From contig CM068838.1 of NCBI GenBank assembly GCA_028554795.2, positions 127,438,428 to 127,502,427 of the forward strand: a stretch of 64,000 nt of DNA, given 5' to 3'. Source of the stretch: Sinohyriopsis cumingii. Taxonomy: Eukaryota > Mollusca > Bivalvia > Unionida > Unionidae. Position 1 is the first letter of the stretch; each line of letters begins with the position of its first letter. Below the pieces are notes generated by a model. That model was given only the letters and a program-made list of their open reading frames with translations, had not been told where the DNA came from and did not search any database. A program made the position numbers and the translations under genes. Below are positions 1 through 12,815 of this stretch, piece by piece.

Positions 1-2
<2 letters not shown>

Positions 3-37
<35 letters not shown>
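3..37. repeat. (AG)n microsatellite
   Basis: Uninterrupted AG dinucleotide run at the window edge; its left end is cut off. Confidence 0.95.
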
Positions 38-39
<2 letters not shown>

Positions 40-1079
40 AGACTTCTTGCTCAGATCTTTATACAAATTTTAAAACTGCGTAATCATAAACGTCGTTAAA
101 CGTCTATTAATATCGTTAATTGTACATATTTCCTTCAGGGCTGATACAAAGCTAGTTACAATGCTTTATAATATGAAGACATGGATCAGTTTAATTTTCT
201 CCGTTTTCATCGAAACTTTACGGACTTTTTGCCCCTGTTGGATTTAGAGACCTAGTATCCATTTGCTTTATATTGACAAACGTCGTAGGTGGCATACGTA
301 TTGTACGCACACATTTCTTGTTTTATATAACATTTCAATTAAGTGAATTATATCTATTCATAAATGAGTAATATAAAATTATGCAGGCCATAATTACAGG
401 CTGAGAATAGTGTGGGTTTGGTAATATTGGAGTGGTGAGTGATTCAACGATAAATTAATTTTGTGTTTCTCTTTTTCACTTAATTTTCACTGACGCAATT
501 CCTTAAGCTTGTTAAACTTTAGTTATTTTTCATATCTGAGTTTTACTTCTGAAGTATTTTAAATCTGTAATTAGCTTGTCACCTCTTTCTTCCAATGACG
601 TGTTTGATATGACTATTATTTAAGGTCAATGGTATGCCTTTTTCAACACACATTAGATACCAGGTTTGGTTGGACAGAGCCCGCTGTAAAATATTTTGCC
701 TTACAGACTTTTATGGTCAAGAAGCTATCAATAAAGTGAGCAGTTTGCGAACATATGCTCATTACACTGGTTTACAATTGTTTTAGAAATCGTCTGCTTC
801 AGAGATAAAATGTACTCTTTATTATGGATTTTGATCTGCCGAATTCAAAGATAACAATTAAGACGACTGATAACCTACTGTTTCCAAGATGTTTAAGATT
901 TTACATTTTACGTCTATGTATATTGTGTAGCGTTTTAATCGTAAATTACAAACCTAGTTTTTTTTCATGTGTTTATGGTTGCTTTACATGATAATATCTC
1001 ACTTGTTCTGTTTATGTAACGCTTAAAGAAAGCAAAAGGGCTATATAATTTAATTTATTATGAAACAAAGGGCGAAAAA
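38..1079. other. AT-rich noncoding stretch
   Basis: I see no coding region, SINE or tandem repeat here. Stops are dense in all frames and no family motif was recognised. Confidence 0.5.
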
Positions 1080-2612
1080 TGTTTATGCATAGATAAGTAC
1101 ATAATTTAGTCCTTATTTAGTATCTACTCGGCGCTTCTCTGTTTGTCTCTTGTATTTATTAAACGGAGCATTTATTGTCACTGTCCAGCAATAGTCTGCA
1201 AGCATAAATGGGCTCTTATATGCCCTGATAACGTTTCTCCATTGTTGCAATGTCCTGGTGAAATCGCTTGCCGTGCTCGTCGCTCACTGTTCAGCAGTTC
1301 GGTGGAAAAAGTCTAGATTCGAGTGCAAAAATGTATCTTTAGTGACGTGTTGTAACCAAGGCTTTTGCGTACCTTGATGAGGTTTCTACAAACTCCCTGT
1401 AGTTGTCTGCCTTGTTGTTGCCGAGAAACTTTGTCGCCACTAACAGGAAGGCTTTCCATGCCGTTTTTTCCTTGCCACTCAAAGCACGGTCAAATGCATC
1501 ATCTCGAAGAAGTTCACGAATCTGAGAAACTACAAAGATACCTTCGTTTATCTTTGCGTCACTTAACCTTGGAAAGTTTCCACGAAAGTATTTGAAAACA
1601 GCTTGTGTTTTGTCAATGGTCTTGACAAAGTTCTTCATCAGTTCCAGCATGATGTGAAAAGGTGGTAACACAGTCTTCCTTGATTCAACAAGTGGTCGGT
1701 ACGGAACACTTTTCCTCCCAGGTTCCAATGACATTCGGAGTGGCCAATCTCTCTTGATGTCGTAGGAATCTCTTGCACGACTATCCCATTCGCAGAGAAA
1801 ACGGGAGTACTTTGTGTATCCAGTCTGCAGACCAAGCAAGAGAGCGAGAACCTTCAAATCGCCACAAACCTGCCACTAATGTTGATCATAGTTTATGCAC
1901 CTCAAAAAAGCTGTTGAACGTTTTCATACGCTTCCATCATGTGGACTGCATGACCAGCTGCAGCTGATGGCAAATCATTGCCATTATACAGCAAAACAGA
2001 TTTAAGTCTAGTCTTTCATGAATCATTCAACAGTTTCCACTCATCTGGATCATGAACGATGTTTATCGGCTACCATCACACCATTGATGTTGCAGGCTAC
2101 AAGATCACCTTCCATGAAGAATGGGACAACATCTTTTTGGCGGTCACGGAACATGGACACTCTAAAATCGCCTACCAGGAGATTTCACGACTGTAATCTG
2201 TAGCACATCAGCTCTGCCTTACTCTTGGATAGCTCCAAGTCCCTGAAAAAGGTCATTCAGTTCACCTTGTGTTATGAAGTATGGTTCAGAGGAGGAGGAT
2301 GGGAGAAAATGTGTCATGTGACATTGATGGTTCAGGACTAGAAGTTTCATTCTCTTCCTCTTCTGACTCAAGTGAGAACACCATGGAGTACTGGGCGTAT
2401 AGCTAGCTGATGGAGTGTTTGGACAATGCACAGCCAACTGCTTCTTCTTTGACACACTTTTCCCAACTAGAGGCACCATGCAGAAATAACAATTGCTGAT
2501 GTGATCTGTTGTCTCTCTCCAAATCATTGGCACTGCGAAAGGCATAGATTTTCTTGTCCTGTTCAACCACAGGTGAAGATTTGTTGCACTAGTGTTGCAA
2601 CATATATGTGGT
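1080..2612 (-). pseudogene. Decayed copy of a widespread uncharacterised animal protein, repeat-associated
   Basis: Read on the minus strand, the pieces follow the order of a protein family I recall from many invertebrate genomes, usually multicopy and without known function. Seen from the N-terminal side: SMPFAVPMIW and HISNCYFC (about 2540-2480), GELNDL (about 2250), FRDRQKD and a GDLVACN piece (about 2160-2080), AGHAVHMMEAYENV (about 1960), GDLKVLALLLGLQTGYTKY and CEWDSRARD (about 1860-1770), LPPFHIMLELMKNFVK (about 1660-1620), the FPRLSDAKINEGIFV segment, and SDEHGKRFHQDIATMEKRYQG (about 1290-1220). The longest open part, 172 codons, spans 1339-1857. A stop replaces a codon just upstream of it (TAG in the INYDQH-WQVCGD stretch), and several frame changes break the rest. 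It directly abuts the retrotransposon remnant to its right. Function is unknown; the copy is dead. Confidence 0.7.
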
Positions 2613-2634
2613 ACCCATCCCTTGTCCTGATCTC

Positions 2635-5330
2635 ATTTTAAATGATCGACTGAAATTTGGAGCTAAATGAACTGGTGCACTCTTAAGTATGACATTTAAC
2701 TTATCAAAATCCTCCTCACATTTGTCGGACCAGTAAAACATAATTTTCATACTCGATAAATTTTTCAGTGGTTCAGCAGTGCTGAAGCAAACTGGAACGA
2801 AATTTTCTATCAGATCCAGCCATACCTAAAATCGTATCCGTTGTGTTTTTTAACTGATAGGCACAGTGAATTCAGAGATAGCCTTGATCTTAGCAGCTAT
2901 AGGTTTAAAGTGTCCATGTTCCACGATAAGTCCTACAATTGTAACAACAGCACGGAAACCCCCACTTATGGATAAATTTAGAAGTTTGCATCAGTGAGTT
3001 TATCAAAGAATTTCCGAATCGTCTCCAAGTGGACCGCTCCGGTGGCCTAGTTGGAGCGTCCGCCTCGGATGCGAGAGGTCGTAGGTTCGACCCCCGGCCG
3101 AGTCATACCAAAGACTTACAAAAATGGTACTACCAGCTGCCTCGCTTGGTGCTCAGCATTAAGAGGTTCGTGTTAGGAATGGTCGGCCTGGTGTCAGGAT
3201 AATGTGACTGTGTGGGACATCATGCTACAGGACTGAGGCATGATGCCCCAGTGCTAGACATCACTATAAACTGCCACATTGCAGACATCATAGCGATATG
3301 ACTGAAAAATTGTTAAAGCTACGTTAAAAATCCAAAACACATCACATCACAACAAGTGATCTTTCCACGTGCCCTTGTAGATGATGGCATCATCGATGCA
3401 AGCATCACGAATATCTAGATGACATGTAATCATGTTCATTAAACGTTGAAAAGTTCAAGGCGAACCTTTTATCCCAAACAGCATCACCTTATACTGATAA
3501 AGTATGTCAAGAATACCAAAATTTTCTTTTGTCCTTTCTGTCCATGGAATTCGCCAGAATCTTACAGAAGTTAAAATTTCGGTTATATATTTATTATTTT
3601 ATAATTTTGTCAATGCAGTCAAAGATTCTTGGCAATGGAAATGAAAGTTTTGTCACATGATTCACTTTCCGATAGTCACTTCACATGTGGAAAGTATTAT
3701 CTGACTTCGGTACAGGAATGAATGGTGAGCAGTCAATTATGTTAGGTTCTATGAAATAATTTTTCAGCAAATACTAAATTTCTTTTTAAAACATTCCTGT
3801 TTGAGAGTGTTCACCCTGTACTGATGCTGCTTCACAGTTGAGGAGTCTACAATTTCAACGTTATGGAAACAACTCATGTTCAAGAAATAGCTGCGTTAAT
3901 TCATTCTAGCTCTTTTGTTGCAGATGTGAAAGTTTTGGTCCAGATTATTCACAATTTCTGAATTCTGATGATTTCTTAAACTAAAGTCATTACAGTCTGA
4001 TTACATTCTATAGCTTAAATTCCCACTGTGTGGACCAAAATGACCGCACGATTAATTTTGCTATCTCTATCTACATACTCCTTTGGCATATTTATATGAC
4101 AAGGTCGATTTTACCGCCTCCCATGTGTATTAATAAAATGATTTAAATCACTCACTCACTTTTCAACTGTGAAAGGACCATAAAACTTAGCCTGAAAAGG
4201 ATTTTAAGGTAAGGGCAAGAGAGAAAGAATTATATCACCAGGCATAAAACTTCTTTCCTTTGTATTTTTATCATACCTTAATTTCATTTTTGGAATGAAT
4301 AGCGTGCAGATTAGTTCCAGCAACTTCACATGCCTTTGACAACCTATATTTAAAATTAGAAAGAGTCGACAAGGCTCATTTTTGTATCTTCGATTAAAAC
4401 AAGTTTGTCATTTAAACTTTTAAATTGTCCACGGACGATTTATTCAAAAACTAGTTCAAAGTGACTAAATCATAAAGACTCCTGAACTGATTACCTAACG
4501 GCAAACAACGGCAAAAGTGAACACTTTCGTCCCAATCCTTTTCAGTATGAAAATAATATATCCGATTTATATTTATCACAGTTTGATAAACTCTTTCTAA
4601 AACCCTTTGAATTTTAGAGTGATAGGCAGAAGACTTGAATTGCTGGAAGACTAATTCACACACAGCTTGCTGGAAAATTCTAGACATAAAATTTGACCCT
4701 TGATCAGAATGGATAGATTTGGGCAGGCCAAACTGAGTAAAACAAAACTTTATCAAAGCTTTTACTATGGTGTTAGTTTTAAGATTCTTTAAAGGAATTG
4801 CATATGTGAATCTTGTAGAAAGAGACATTACGGTCAACAAGTACTGGTTGCCAGACTTGATCTTGTGTAAGGAACCGACACATTCTACCAATATTCTCCT
4901 AAATGATTTGTCAAATGCAATAATAGGTCACATATGACCCTTTAGGTATCTTCCTCTACAGTATTTACAAACATCACTTAATGTTAGGCCAATAGAATGA
5001 TTCAAAATCTAGCGATACAACAAACAAAATAAATGATCCCTATATAAATATCATATGATTATCCAAAGGAGTTTTATGGGTCAGACTAAAATTACTTGAC
5101 TATATGACTTTGGAACAATAACTTGATAGTTCACTGACAATTCGTCACCAGCAAGTATATCAGGTAGTCTCCAATTTCTCATAGGGAGCCCATGTTTTAC
5201 AAATACCTAACGGGTACTGGTATGGCTTCAGTTTCGCTAATAGCCTTCTGAAACAAACTGAGATCTCAGGATCTTGAACAATTCTGACAATGCAAAGTTA
5301 ACGTAGAAAAATAATGAACATAATAATGTC
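2635..5330 (-). pseudogene. pol: GMR1-like Ty3-type retrotransposon pol, copy D (decayed)
   Basis: Minus-strand remnant of the same element family as the copies at 35-64 kb. In element orientation, integrase comes first: zinc-finger remnant (DVCKYC, about 4985-4965, with most of the following linker deleted), then a core with an open 146-codon piece at 4451-4891 that keeps SDQGSNFMS and FGLPKSIHSD. RT-related sequence follows at about 3780-2770; a stretch matching the LYQYKVMPF and KGSP region of the other copies lies near 3490-3440. An RNase H start matching the other copies ends near 2640. Protease and gag are not found. Many stops and frameshifts are present, and a SINE (3032-3352) splits the RT region with a 6-bp target duplication. 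The integrase-before-RT order agrees with the other three copies. Confidence 0.75.
3032..3352 (+). mobile_element. tRNA-derived SINE, family 1, full length, inside copy D
   Basis: Starts GACCGCTCCGGTGGCCTAG and shows a Pol III A-box (TGGCCTAGTTGG, one base more than usual) and a B-box (GGTTCGACCCC), followed by a body shared with the other family 1 copies and the tail AAAGCTACGTTAAAAATCC. It is flanked by CAAGTG at 3026-3031 and 3353-3358. Removing it restores continuity with the matching pol region of the other copies, so this is a target-site duplication. Confidence 0.85.
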
Positions 5331-5334
5331 CTCT

Positions 5335-5720
5335 ACTTTACCTCAGTTCACAATTAACATTTTTTAAAAATAACCTATCATCTAATGGAAATGTTCATTC
5401 TGGTAGATTCCAAATGTTTGAAAGATAAAATCTTTGTTATAATTAGAAGGTCTGTTACTAAAATTATAATATAACATGAGATAAACAACCGGTGTATCCG
5501 CGATTTCGTGATGAATTTTAAATGTTCTAGACTGAGATGGAGATAAACATGTTGTTTACAAAACCAAAATCAATGATTCAGGTCAGAGCAAATAAACTTG
5601 ATTTTTGACAAGGTCAAGTCTAAAATACAATTATCTGTTGGCTATAATGAATACAAAACTAACAAACAATGCAAATAAAATTTACAAAAAACTAAACATC
5701 TTTAAAATGCAAAAAAAAGA
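5335..5720 (-). mobile_element. LTR-like remnant of the GMR1-like family, inverted
   Basis: The reverse complement aligns by eye with the first 400 bases or so of the LTR at 63371-64000, including TTTGTTAGTTTT, the GACCTTG/CTCTGACCTGA stretch, and CATTAGATGATAGGTTATTTTTAAAAAATGTTAATTGTGA. It joins directly to the middle of pol copy D, so the rest of the LTR, the leader, any gag and the protease are missing. Confidence 0.5.
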
Positions 5721-6588
5721 AAAGAATTTGCATCATATACGAACAGAAAATGCGTGCATATAATTAATATATGCAAACAATATGGAGGGTAACCTCCGCC
5801 ATAAAATCATGATTCCCTTATGCTTCTCAGTATGCTGGCATCTCGTGTATTGCCATCAAGGTTCCAGCTTCAAGATCAAGATCACTATTCTTGTGTTTTT
5901 ATTCTTTCTATGCATTTGCCTGTAATGCCTTTGCGATCGAGTTGTAAAGCCAGGCTATTTTGCATGTGTGCCCAGCAATTTTGCAGTACTGTCTTAAAAC
6001 CAATAGTCAGATTTGTCATCTTACCATGATAGGTAAAGAACATGCATTGCAGGGTAACTATTAACAAAGGGCGTAATGGACGATGCTATAAATAAAAAAT
6101 GTTGGTTCCTTATTTCGGATAAAATTATAACTATGTATTTTCTCCTCTCCAGATCATCGGAAAGTGAAGACAATGAAAGGTTCGATCTCTGCAGCTGCCT
6201 TCATCAATGTACGTGTTGATGCTGTAAACAATAAATACTTTTGTGAATAAACTTCTGATTTGATTTTCGTTTTAAACGTGTTTTAGTGAAATAATATTAC
6301 AAGGCAATGAGGTCGTACTGTTCTATCAGCTCCCGTTGAATTTATATTTGAACAGCGTAGTAAATAGTAAACGACAGCACCAAAAATCAATCGCATGATA
6401 ACATGTTGTAAACAAAGCAGATATACTGGTAAAGAGATAATATTCCAGCTTAGTTATTCATTGTTTTTCTCTTCATTTATACTACACTAGTATTATTCAT
6501 TCTCTCTCTCTCTCTCTCTTGCACACCCACATGTGCTCTGTTGGACTTTAATATATTAAAAATCGTGTTAATTTGCCTTTCAAATAGT

Positions 6589-6590
<2 letters not shown>

Positions 6591-6671
<81 letters not shown>

Positions 6672-6675
6672 AAGA
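6591..6675. repeat. (TA)n followed by (GA)n microsatellite
   Basis: About 70 bases of perfect TA followed by a short GA run; a CT run lies nearby at 6501-6519. Confidence 0.95.
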
Positions 6676-8091
6676 GAACTATAAATATACAACAGGTAGA
6701 ACGGAAAGTGCTATCCCTGGATTCCATTAGAAGATTGCTTGATTATAGTAGGCAGAATTAATATTTTAATACAAATAATACTATCATACAGGTTTGAGAA
6801 TTTTTAATTCGTACTCTACGAAGATTCGAATCCTGGTTCGCGGGTAACCGGCAAATATCGCCTTGCCTGCCCACACGAGCCCATATTCCTTCACGACTAA
6901 GCACACATCACCAAAATATGATGTTAGTCAATCGGTCTTAAATATGCACACAATCGCAAGACGACCTAGTAATTAATTGTCGTGATAAGTTTAGCACCAT
7001 AGTAATAATAAATGACGATTATATTTAAGAAGTAGAAAGACAATTAAAAGATGAAAAATATTAAACAAAAATTTCCTATAATCCTTCTGAAGAAATAAAA
7101 GAAAAAAAATAAGCAAATGTAATAATCAACTCTCTATACACATTGGCTCCATATATGATGAACTAGATATCTTCTCCTCCAAAAATACGCACACTTCAGT
7201 TTTATATTTTACCCGAAATAAATAAAACTGTTGATAAGTCACTACCTTGAGGATCTCCAGGTGGACCATATCCCGTTGGAAGCATACATATCACATCATC
7301 TCTGTATACATTTCATGGTACATCTTGAAACAGTTCTTGAGGTTTTTGTCCATTTCCTGACAAAATATAAAAAGGAATCAAAAGTTTACAACACTATTAT
7401 TTTAATATGGGTCAAGGAAGTAACAATTAAAATTGTATCACAAATCTATAGAGTTTTTCGTTTACAATGCAAGATGAAACGATTGAATGGAAAGTTTATT
7501 CAACGAGTGGTATATTAAAGATACAGCGTACGTACTATACATGTATTTATTTATATCACATCCAAAGCACATATTTGCCCTTTGAAATGAGTTAAGACTG
7601 ATTACGTGGAGTTGTGTATTGACCGAGTGAATCCCTGCTGAGTATCAGCTGCAAAACGGAATTATGTACCTTTGTGGCCATTCACAATCACCTTTGCAAG
7701 TTGTTTCCTTTTTTGAGTTTCTATTTTAATTCATATAGATTAAATCAATATAAGAATAAAGAAAGTGGAGCACTAAAAACACATGGTTAGTTTTTTTGAA
7801 CACTGAACGCTCAGTCATTCACGTACTGGCGCATGGAAATTAGTGTTGAATATAATAAACTAAGAGAAATGACGAACAGGAGGTAATTAAAATATTTTAA
7901 TGTATTTACAGTTGATCTAAGTCATTATTGTGCTTTAATTAACATTACTAACGACCATAAGTCTCTCTCTCTGGTCAGTTTGACTTAACTCTACTGTCAT
8001 TCATATGTCCAGACACATTGTCAAACGACTGAAGCGAAAATCCTGTACGCTCGTCAGTTCATGGATTTTTCTCAGAATCTTGCCACGATAG

Positions 8092-8126
<35 letters not shown>
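8092..8126. repeat. (AG)n microsatellite
   Basis: AG run with one AAG interruption. Confidence 0.9.
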
Positions 8127-9696
8127 CAGAGGTGGCAGCCTTTGGACATTTTCATATTTAATTATAATAATCGATTTTTAGAACATTACAATATGTTTAA
8201 GAAACATGAAACAGCAACAAAGCATGAAATACATTACAGTATGTGTGTCTGGTAACCTACAAATTTACCGAATAGTGTCGACAGAATATGGCAACTTTAT
8301 ATCATTGATTACATAAACAGTGTAGATAAATTCCAAGGAAAATGTACACATACCACTACGTCGAACCATACTTTTGTAGGTTACTTGATGTAAGTTCCAT
8401 TTCAATGTTTTCATCCAGCCCAAATTCGTTTCCTCTCTCACTCCTGATGTCTGAGTATTTTGTCCCTTATACATGAGAGGGGATGGGGGAACGGAAAGCA
8501 GAAAGGATTGCGATGAAATTGTGCATCATATTGAATTGATATAGAAAACAGAGATTATTTATACTTTTTAAAGTTATCTTAACACGGCACTAATGATTAA
8601 TGAGTGGAAATTCGTCATTGATCTCTAGGTCTAGAATCGACAGTTGCAAGAATGTTTATTTATGCATACTATTGCGCCATGGGCGGATCACAATTTGATA
8701 TTCAACATCATTCAAGCTTTACTATGCACCTGGGTGCAAGGTTGACAGCCTGGGTCGATCCTCAATCTAATCTGATTGTGCACGTCTTTTCAAGGTTTTT
8801 TTCTATGTTTACATTCTTTCAACAACACAGATATTATCATGTCAAGTTGAAATTCAATGCCATTTGCTATAGTTTATTTGATGTATATGGGTTCAGGCAT
8901 AGAAACTTCGTCAAGATAAAATGCTATGGTGTATAACTGTCTATTTACAATGCAAACTACACAATTGCCTAGTTATTTAATATACAAATTTCAAACTTTC
9001 GGGGAAATAAAACCAATAATACGGTACGATATTTAAAGAAACAATTAACATCAACACCCCCACCACCACCTCGCACCCTCCACCCCCACCCCCCCCCAAA
9101 AAATAATCTAGAGTCGATTCCTGATTACAGTAATATGAATATACAGCTTAAAAGATAAGTACATTAAGCAAAACTGACGTGAAAATGTGGTGTTCTAAGT
9201 GGTGGGTATGCCTCAGTAACGATGTCGGTGATAAAGTCATGGGGGGAGGGGGCATCGCGTACTGGAACAAATATATTTATTTGAAATAATCTGTCTTACT
9301 GTAACTGTATTTATTATTACCATCCATTCTGGAAACCCATTTGATATATAATAAGAAACCAATGCTAGTTCACTCATCGTCTTCATAATAAATGTATCAA
9401 AACTGATATCCTGGGTCATTAACTTACCGTGTCGTATATGTCGACCGAGTGCCGCACACTGTATTACAGGTAATGTTCTGTCTGTCTGTTTATCTCTCAT
9501 AAAACTGATAGAAATATATCATTTTTTTATTAGTCATCATCATTAGGAAGATTTGTGCTACAATTATTATTAATATTAACTTAGCTTTTTGCCTAAACAA
9601 AACTGCTTTAGTCGCTGACATTTTAATCATTTTCAATTCCTCTCTATATACAGTATCAACATTAGGAAGGTATTAATATGCAAAGTGCATTCAATA

Positions 9697-9698
<2 letters not shown>

Positions 9699-9728
<30 letters not shown>
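9699..9728. repeat. Poly-T tract
   Basis: Thirty consecutive T residues. It could be the poly-A tail of a minus-strand retroposed copy, but no identifiable body lies to its right. Confidence 0.9.
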
Positions 9729-9729
<1 letters not shown>

Positions 9730-10090
9730 TGAAAAATGCTAAACAGATACATAAAATGTCTTTTCTGGCAATAATACAACAGAAAGTCAGAAATAAACGT
9801 ATACATGCGCAAAACGTTTTAATTGAAGATGAAAATAGGTGACAGACGCAATCAACCGAGCGTAATGGAAATATATACATTATTTCTACATTGATTCAAA
9901 AGAAAAATCAAGTTTTACAAGTTGTATCATTTACTGTACGCACATTGCGTTCAATGCGCAATTTAGGAGATGCATTTTTGGGCATTATCACTGATTGGAG
10001 CATTGTAACCTACATATCCATAATCCACGAACATAGGTTTCACAACGGAAAACATTTTTCAGTAATAGCGCTACGATGTATGAAGTATGG

Positions 10091-10253
10091 CAGTTTATAG
10101 TGATGTCTAGCACTGTAGCATCATGCCGCAGACATGTAGCACGGTGTCCCACCTAGTCACATTATCCTGACACTAGGGTGACCAGTCCAAACACTAGCAT
10201 CGAACCCTGGACCTCCCGCATCCGAGGTGGATGTTCTAACCACTTAGGCGAAC
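10091..10253 (-). mobile_element. SINE family 1, internally deleted
   Basis: The reverse complement carries the tRNA-like head (CGCCTAAGTGGTTAGAAC, then a degraded B-box) and then jumps to the CTGGTCACCCTAGTGTCAGG segment, omitting the GAGTCATACCAAAGACTTAC region. The distal ATGATGC and ATCACTATAAACTG parts are present. Confidence 0.8.
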
Positions 10254-10747
10254 GAAGCTGTCCTTTAATAAAAGCAGTCACATACATATTTAAGGAAGAG
10301 AGAGGAGAATATTTTGTTTGAATAAGTTTCGTCTGGATTTGGGCATCAGCCGAAAATGACTGTTATATTACCTACCTCTTTGTTTTTGACCATCATTTCT
10401 CAGTCACTACTGGTGGTATTATTTTTAAATTGACAGTGCTACCCATCTCATTTAATACTACACCCTTACAAAAAAGGAGGGTAATCGTGACTAATATTTC
10501 ATATCTTTTACTAGCGTTTTTTTTCTTTCACTTTAAAGAACCCGGATGTAATCCCTCACCCACCAACATCCCAGTTCAGGCGAGTTGCCATGGAGTGTCA
10601 ACCTCCTCGTCTCCCTCTCTCCCGCATCACCTGAAAGGTGGAAGATAGTGTGTATCATGGCACGATGGGCAGTCATTTCATACAGCCCTTGCTTTCAATA
10701 CACAAAACATAATCTGCAGACACTGCACATATATATTTACAAATATA

Positions 10748-11014
10748 TGGGAGGTCGTGGGTTCGATTCCCTGTCGAGTCATACCAAAGACTTACAAAAA
10801 TTGTACTAACAGTTGCCTTGCTTGGCGTTCAGCATTAGGAGGTTAGTGTTAGGATTGCTTGGCCTGGTGTCAGTATAATGTGACTGGGTGGGACGTCATG
10901 CTGCATGTCTGTGGCATGATGTCCCAGTTCTAGACATCACTATAAACTGCCACACTGCAGGCATCGAAGCGATATGACTGAATTTTTTTAAAGCTACGTT
11001 AAAAATCCAAATCA

Positions 11015-11016
<2 letters not shown>
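10748..11016 (+). mobile_element. SINE family 1, 5'-truncated
   Basis: Begins at GGGAGGTCGTGGGTTCGATT (B-box) and continues through the shared body to AAAGCTACGTTAAAAATCC. The A-box part is missing. It runs straight into a (CA)n tract. Confidence 0.85.

Positions 11017-11063
<47 letters not shown>
11017..11063. repeat. (CA)n microsatellite at a SINE tail
   Basis: CA run starting right after the SINE tail; several family 1 copies end the same way. Confidence 0.95.
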
Positions 11064-11069
<6 letters not shown>

Positions 11070-12662
11070 GAAAACACACCCACTGTATAATTCGTGTCCA
11101 TGTCATCAAGGCGTTTGCAAAGTATGTGTTGTAATCGAGGTCAATACATTACCAGTTGACAGTGAACAAACACCCGACAGTCTATGAATAAATAATAATG
11201 CTGCGCTGAGCAAACAACTATTAAGGTTTGTGTACAATACACCACGTATTATGGGCACCATGACTTAACTTGAGCACAAGAGAAACTATCCAAAAGGTAT
11301 AAATCAAACTACAACACATTTCAACGAGATTCTGTAAATGAACAGCGGAGCTCATGTCCAGACGTCTTCACAGAGTAGTGGTCAGTTATTCAAACCCTAG
11401 TGGTCACTGATGTTAAGGGTAAGTAACTCAAGTTTGCAACGATATGTTGGGGTGGGGGGCGACAATACAAACATGAATATGAGTGTTCTGGACTTAGAAA
11501 ACAATAACATATAAAAGCTCTTAAAAATGTCAGGTCAAAAAGGGGGTCACACTGAAACTGTCCAGCCCAAGATGGCTGGAGAGCAGATTGGTGTCAACAC
11601 AAAAATGTTTTGGGTGGGTGGCGTCAAGACAAAAATGAATGGCAAAAATGGATACGAATGTTCTGGACATATTACATTTTTGTTGAAGTTTTGAAATATA
11701 AAGAACATTGTTTCTATACGTGGCATTTAGAGCAGTAAGTTTCCTCTCTGCATGTACAATACTACAATCGTGGTACTTTTATCAGTTAGTAAGAAATACA
11801 GTGTATATTTTCTGTTTTGCTCATTTGATTTCATACGGCATACACGTTACAATGATACCTGTGTAACTTTACATTCGTTGCCTTTATGTTTTTCCATGCT
11901 TCAGTAAATACAATTCAAAAGGCCTTGTCCTCAGTATATACAAATACATCCGTGGAAGGTGAACTTTCGGTCTATGGCAAAACCAGTGTACGAATTATAG
12001 ACGCTGACAAATGGCTAGTGAGCCTGATTTGGTTTTATAAGATAGTTGATATTTCGAATATGAAACAATACCATATTGCATATTTCTAATATAATACAAA
12101 TAGTGACAGATTGATATACCTAATTATAATCCTGGGTGAATTATGCACAAAAGTAGTATAATTGTGGGCATTTTGCCCCACTGGCTCTCCCCCCCCCCCC
12201 GGTCACTGCCATCTGTCTCTGCCTCTGTCCCATAAATCCCTTTACCTATATACGACCCATGCCACTACTGCGTGTTTAGTAGCCACGAAACTCACGCATG
12301 TGGCCAGTCAGATAGGTAAAGAAGCAAACCTTATATTTACCAATAAAGGCTCCATGAAGTCTCACTTCCCTGTAACACATCAATAAATTCATATCCCGAA
12401 ACACGTTACCAACACGTATAATCATTAACTAACTTACTGAAAATATCTATTGAGAAAGGAAGTTGTAATAAACGTAAATTTTCTCTGTTTACTAAGCAAT
12501 GTTCTGTTGACGTGAATGTATCGTTTTTTGCAATAGTTGCTTTTGTCGTCAATTATTATCACTAGTCAATCATGTCGGCTCTACATTTGCATTAAAAAAT
12601 GCGTTTGCCTTTTCGACAATGTCTTCATAGAATTATCCTTTTTCGTTCCATCCGTTTATTAC
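11064..12662. other. Noncoding stretch
   Basis: No gene recognised. Two imperfect copies of a segment ending GAATGTTCTGGAC or GAGTGTTCTGGAC lie near 11450-11495 and 11615-11668, and a short poly-C run near 12190. Open frames at 11886-12089 and 12162-12386 show no motif. Confidence 0.45.
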
Positions 12663-12815
12663 CAGGATCGCGGTGTTGATACCCACCTTGGCCCAAGTCG
12701 ACCATCTCGATGTGTCCTTGGGAATGGTACTTAGTACTTATTTCATTTCCTCGGAATGATATAGCACCTATCGTGTTAAACGTGCCGTTAAAGCCCACAA
12801 AAACAAAAACAAATC
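12663..12815 (+). mobile_element. Probable 3' part of a third SINE type
   Basis: Contains GTGTCCTTGGGAATGGTAC, then a TTAAACGTGCCGTTAAAGCCC end and an (AAAAAC)n tail. This layout is typical of invertebrate SINE 3' halves. The head is missing or too diverged to see. Confidence 0.5.

Larger units (their letters stand above)
5721..10090. other. Noncoding region with simple repeats
   Basis: AT-rich sequence with microsatellites and poly-C or poly-T tracts (for example the C-rich run at about 9057-9098). Short open frames occur (7231-7518 plus, 8652-8936 plus, 5885-6067 minus), but none has a recognisable motif, splice context or conserved partner in the window. Confidence 0.5.

Noticed and set aside
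1365-1595. Plus-strand frames over the minus-strand orphan-family pseudogene
   Set aside because: They are antisense shadows of the recognised minus-strand protein motifs.
3032-3120. Possible true tRNA genes at SINE heads
   Set aside because: A- and B-boxes are present, but the acceptor stem does not close and each is followed by the same SINE body, so they are SINE heads.
5885-6067. 60-codon minus-strand frame with a GGTAAG donor-like site nearby
   Set aside because: Too short, no recognised family, no acceptor partner.
7231-7518. 95-codon plus-strand frame; its antisense reads an LPTGYG-like piece resembling a helicase P-loop
   Set aside because: The essential GKS after the loop is absent and no other helicase motif is near.
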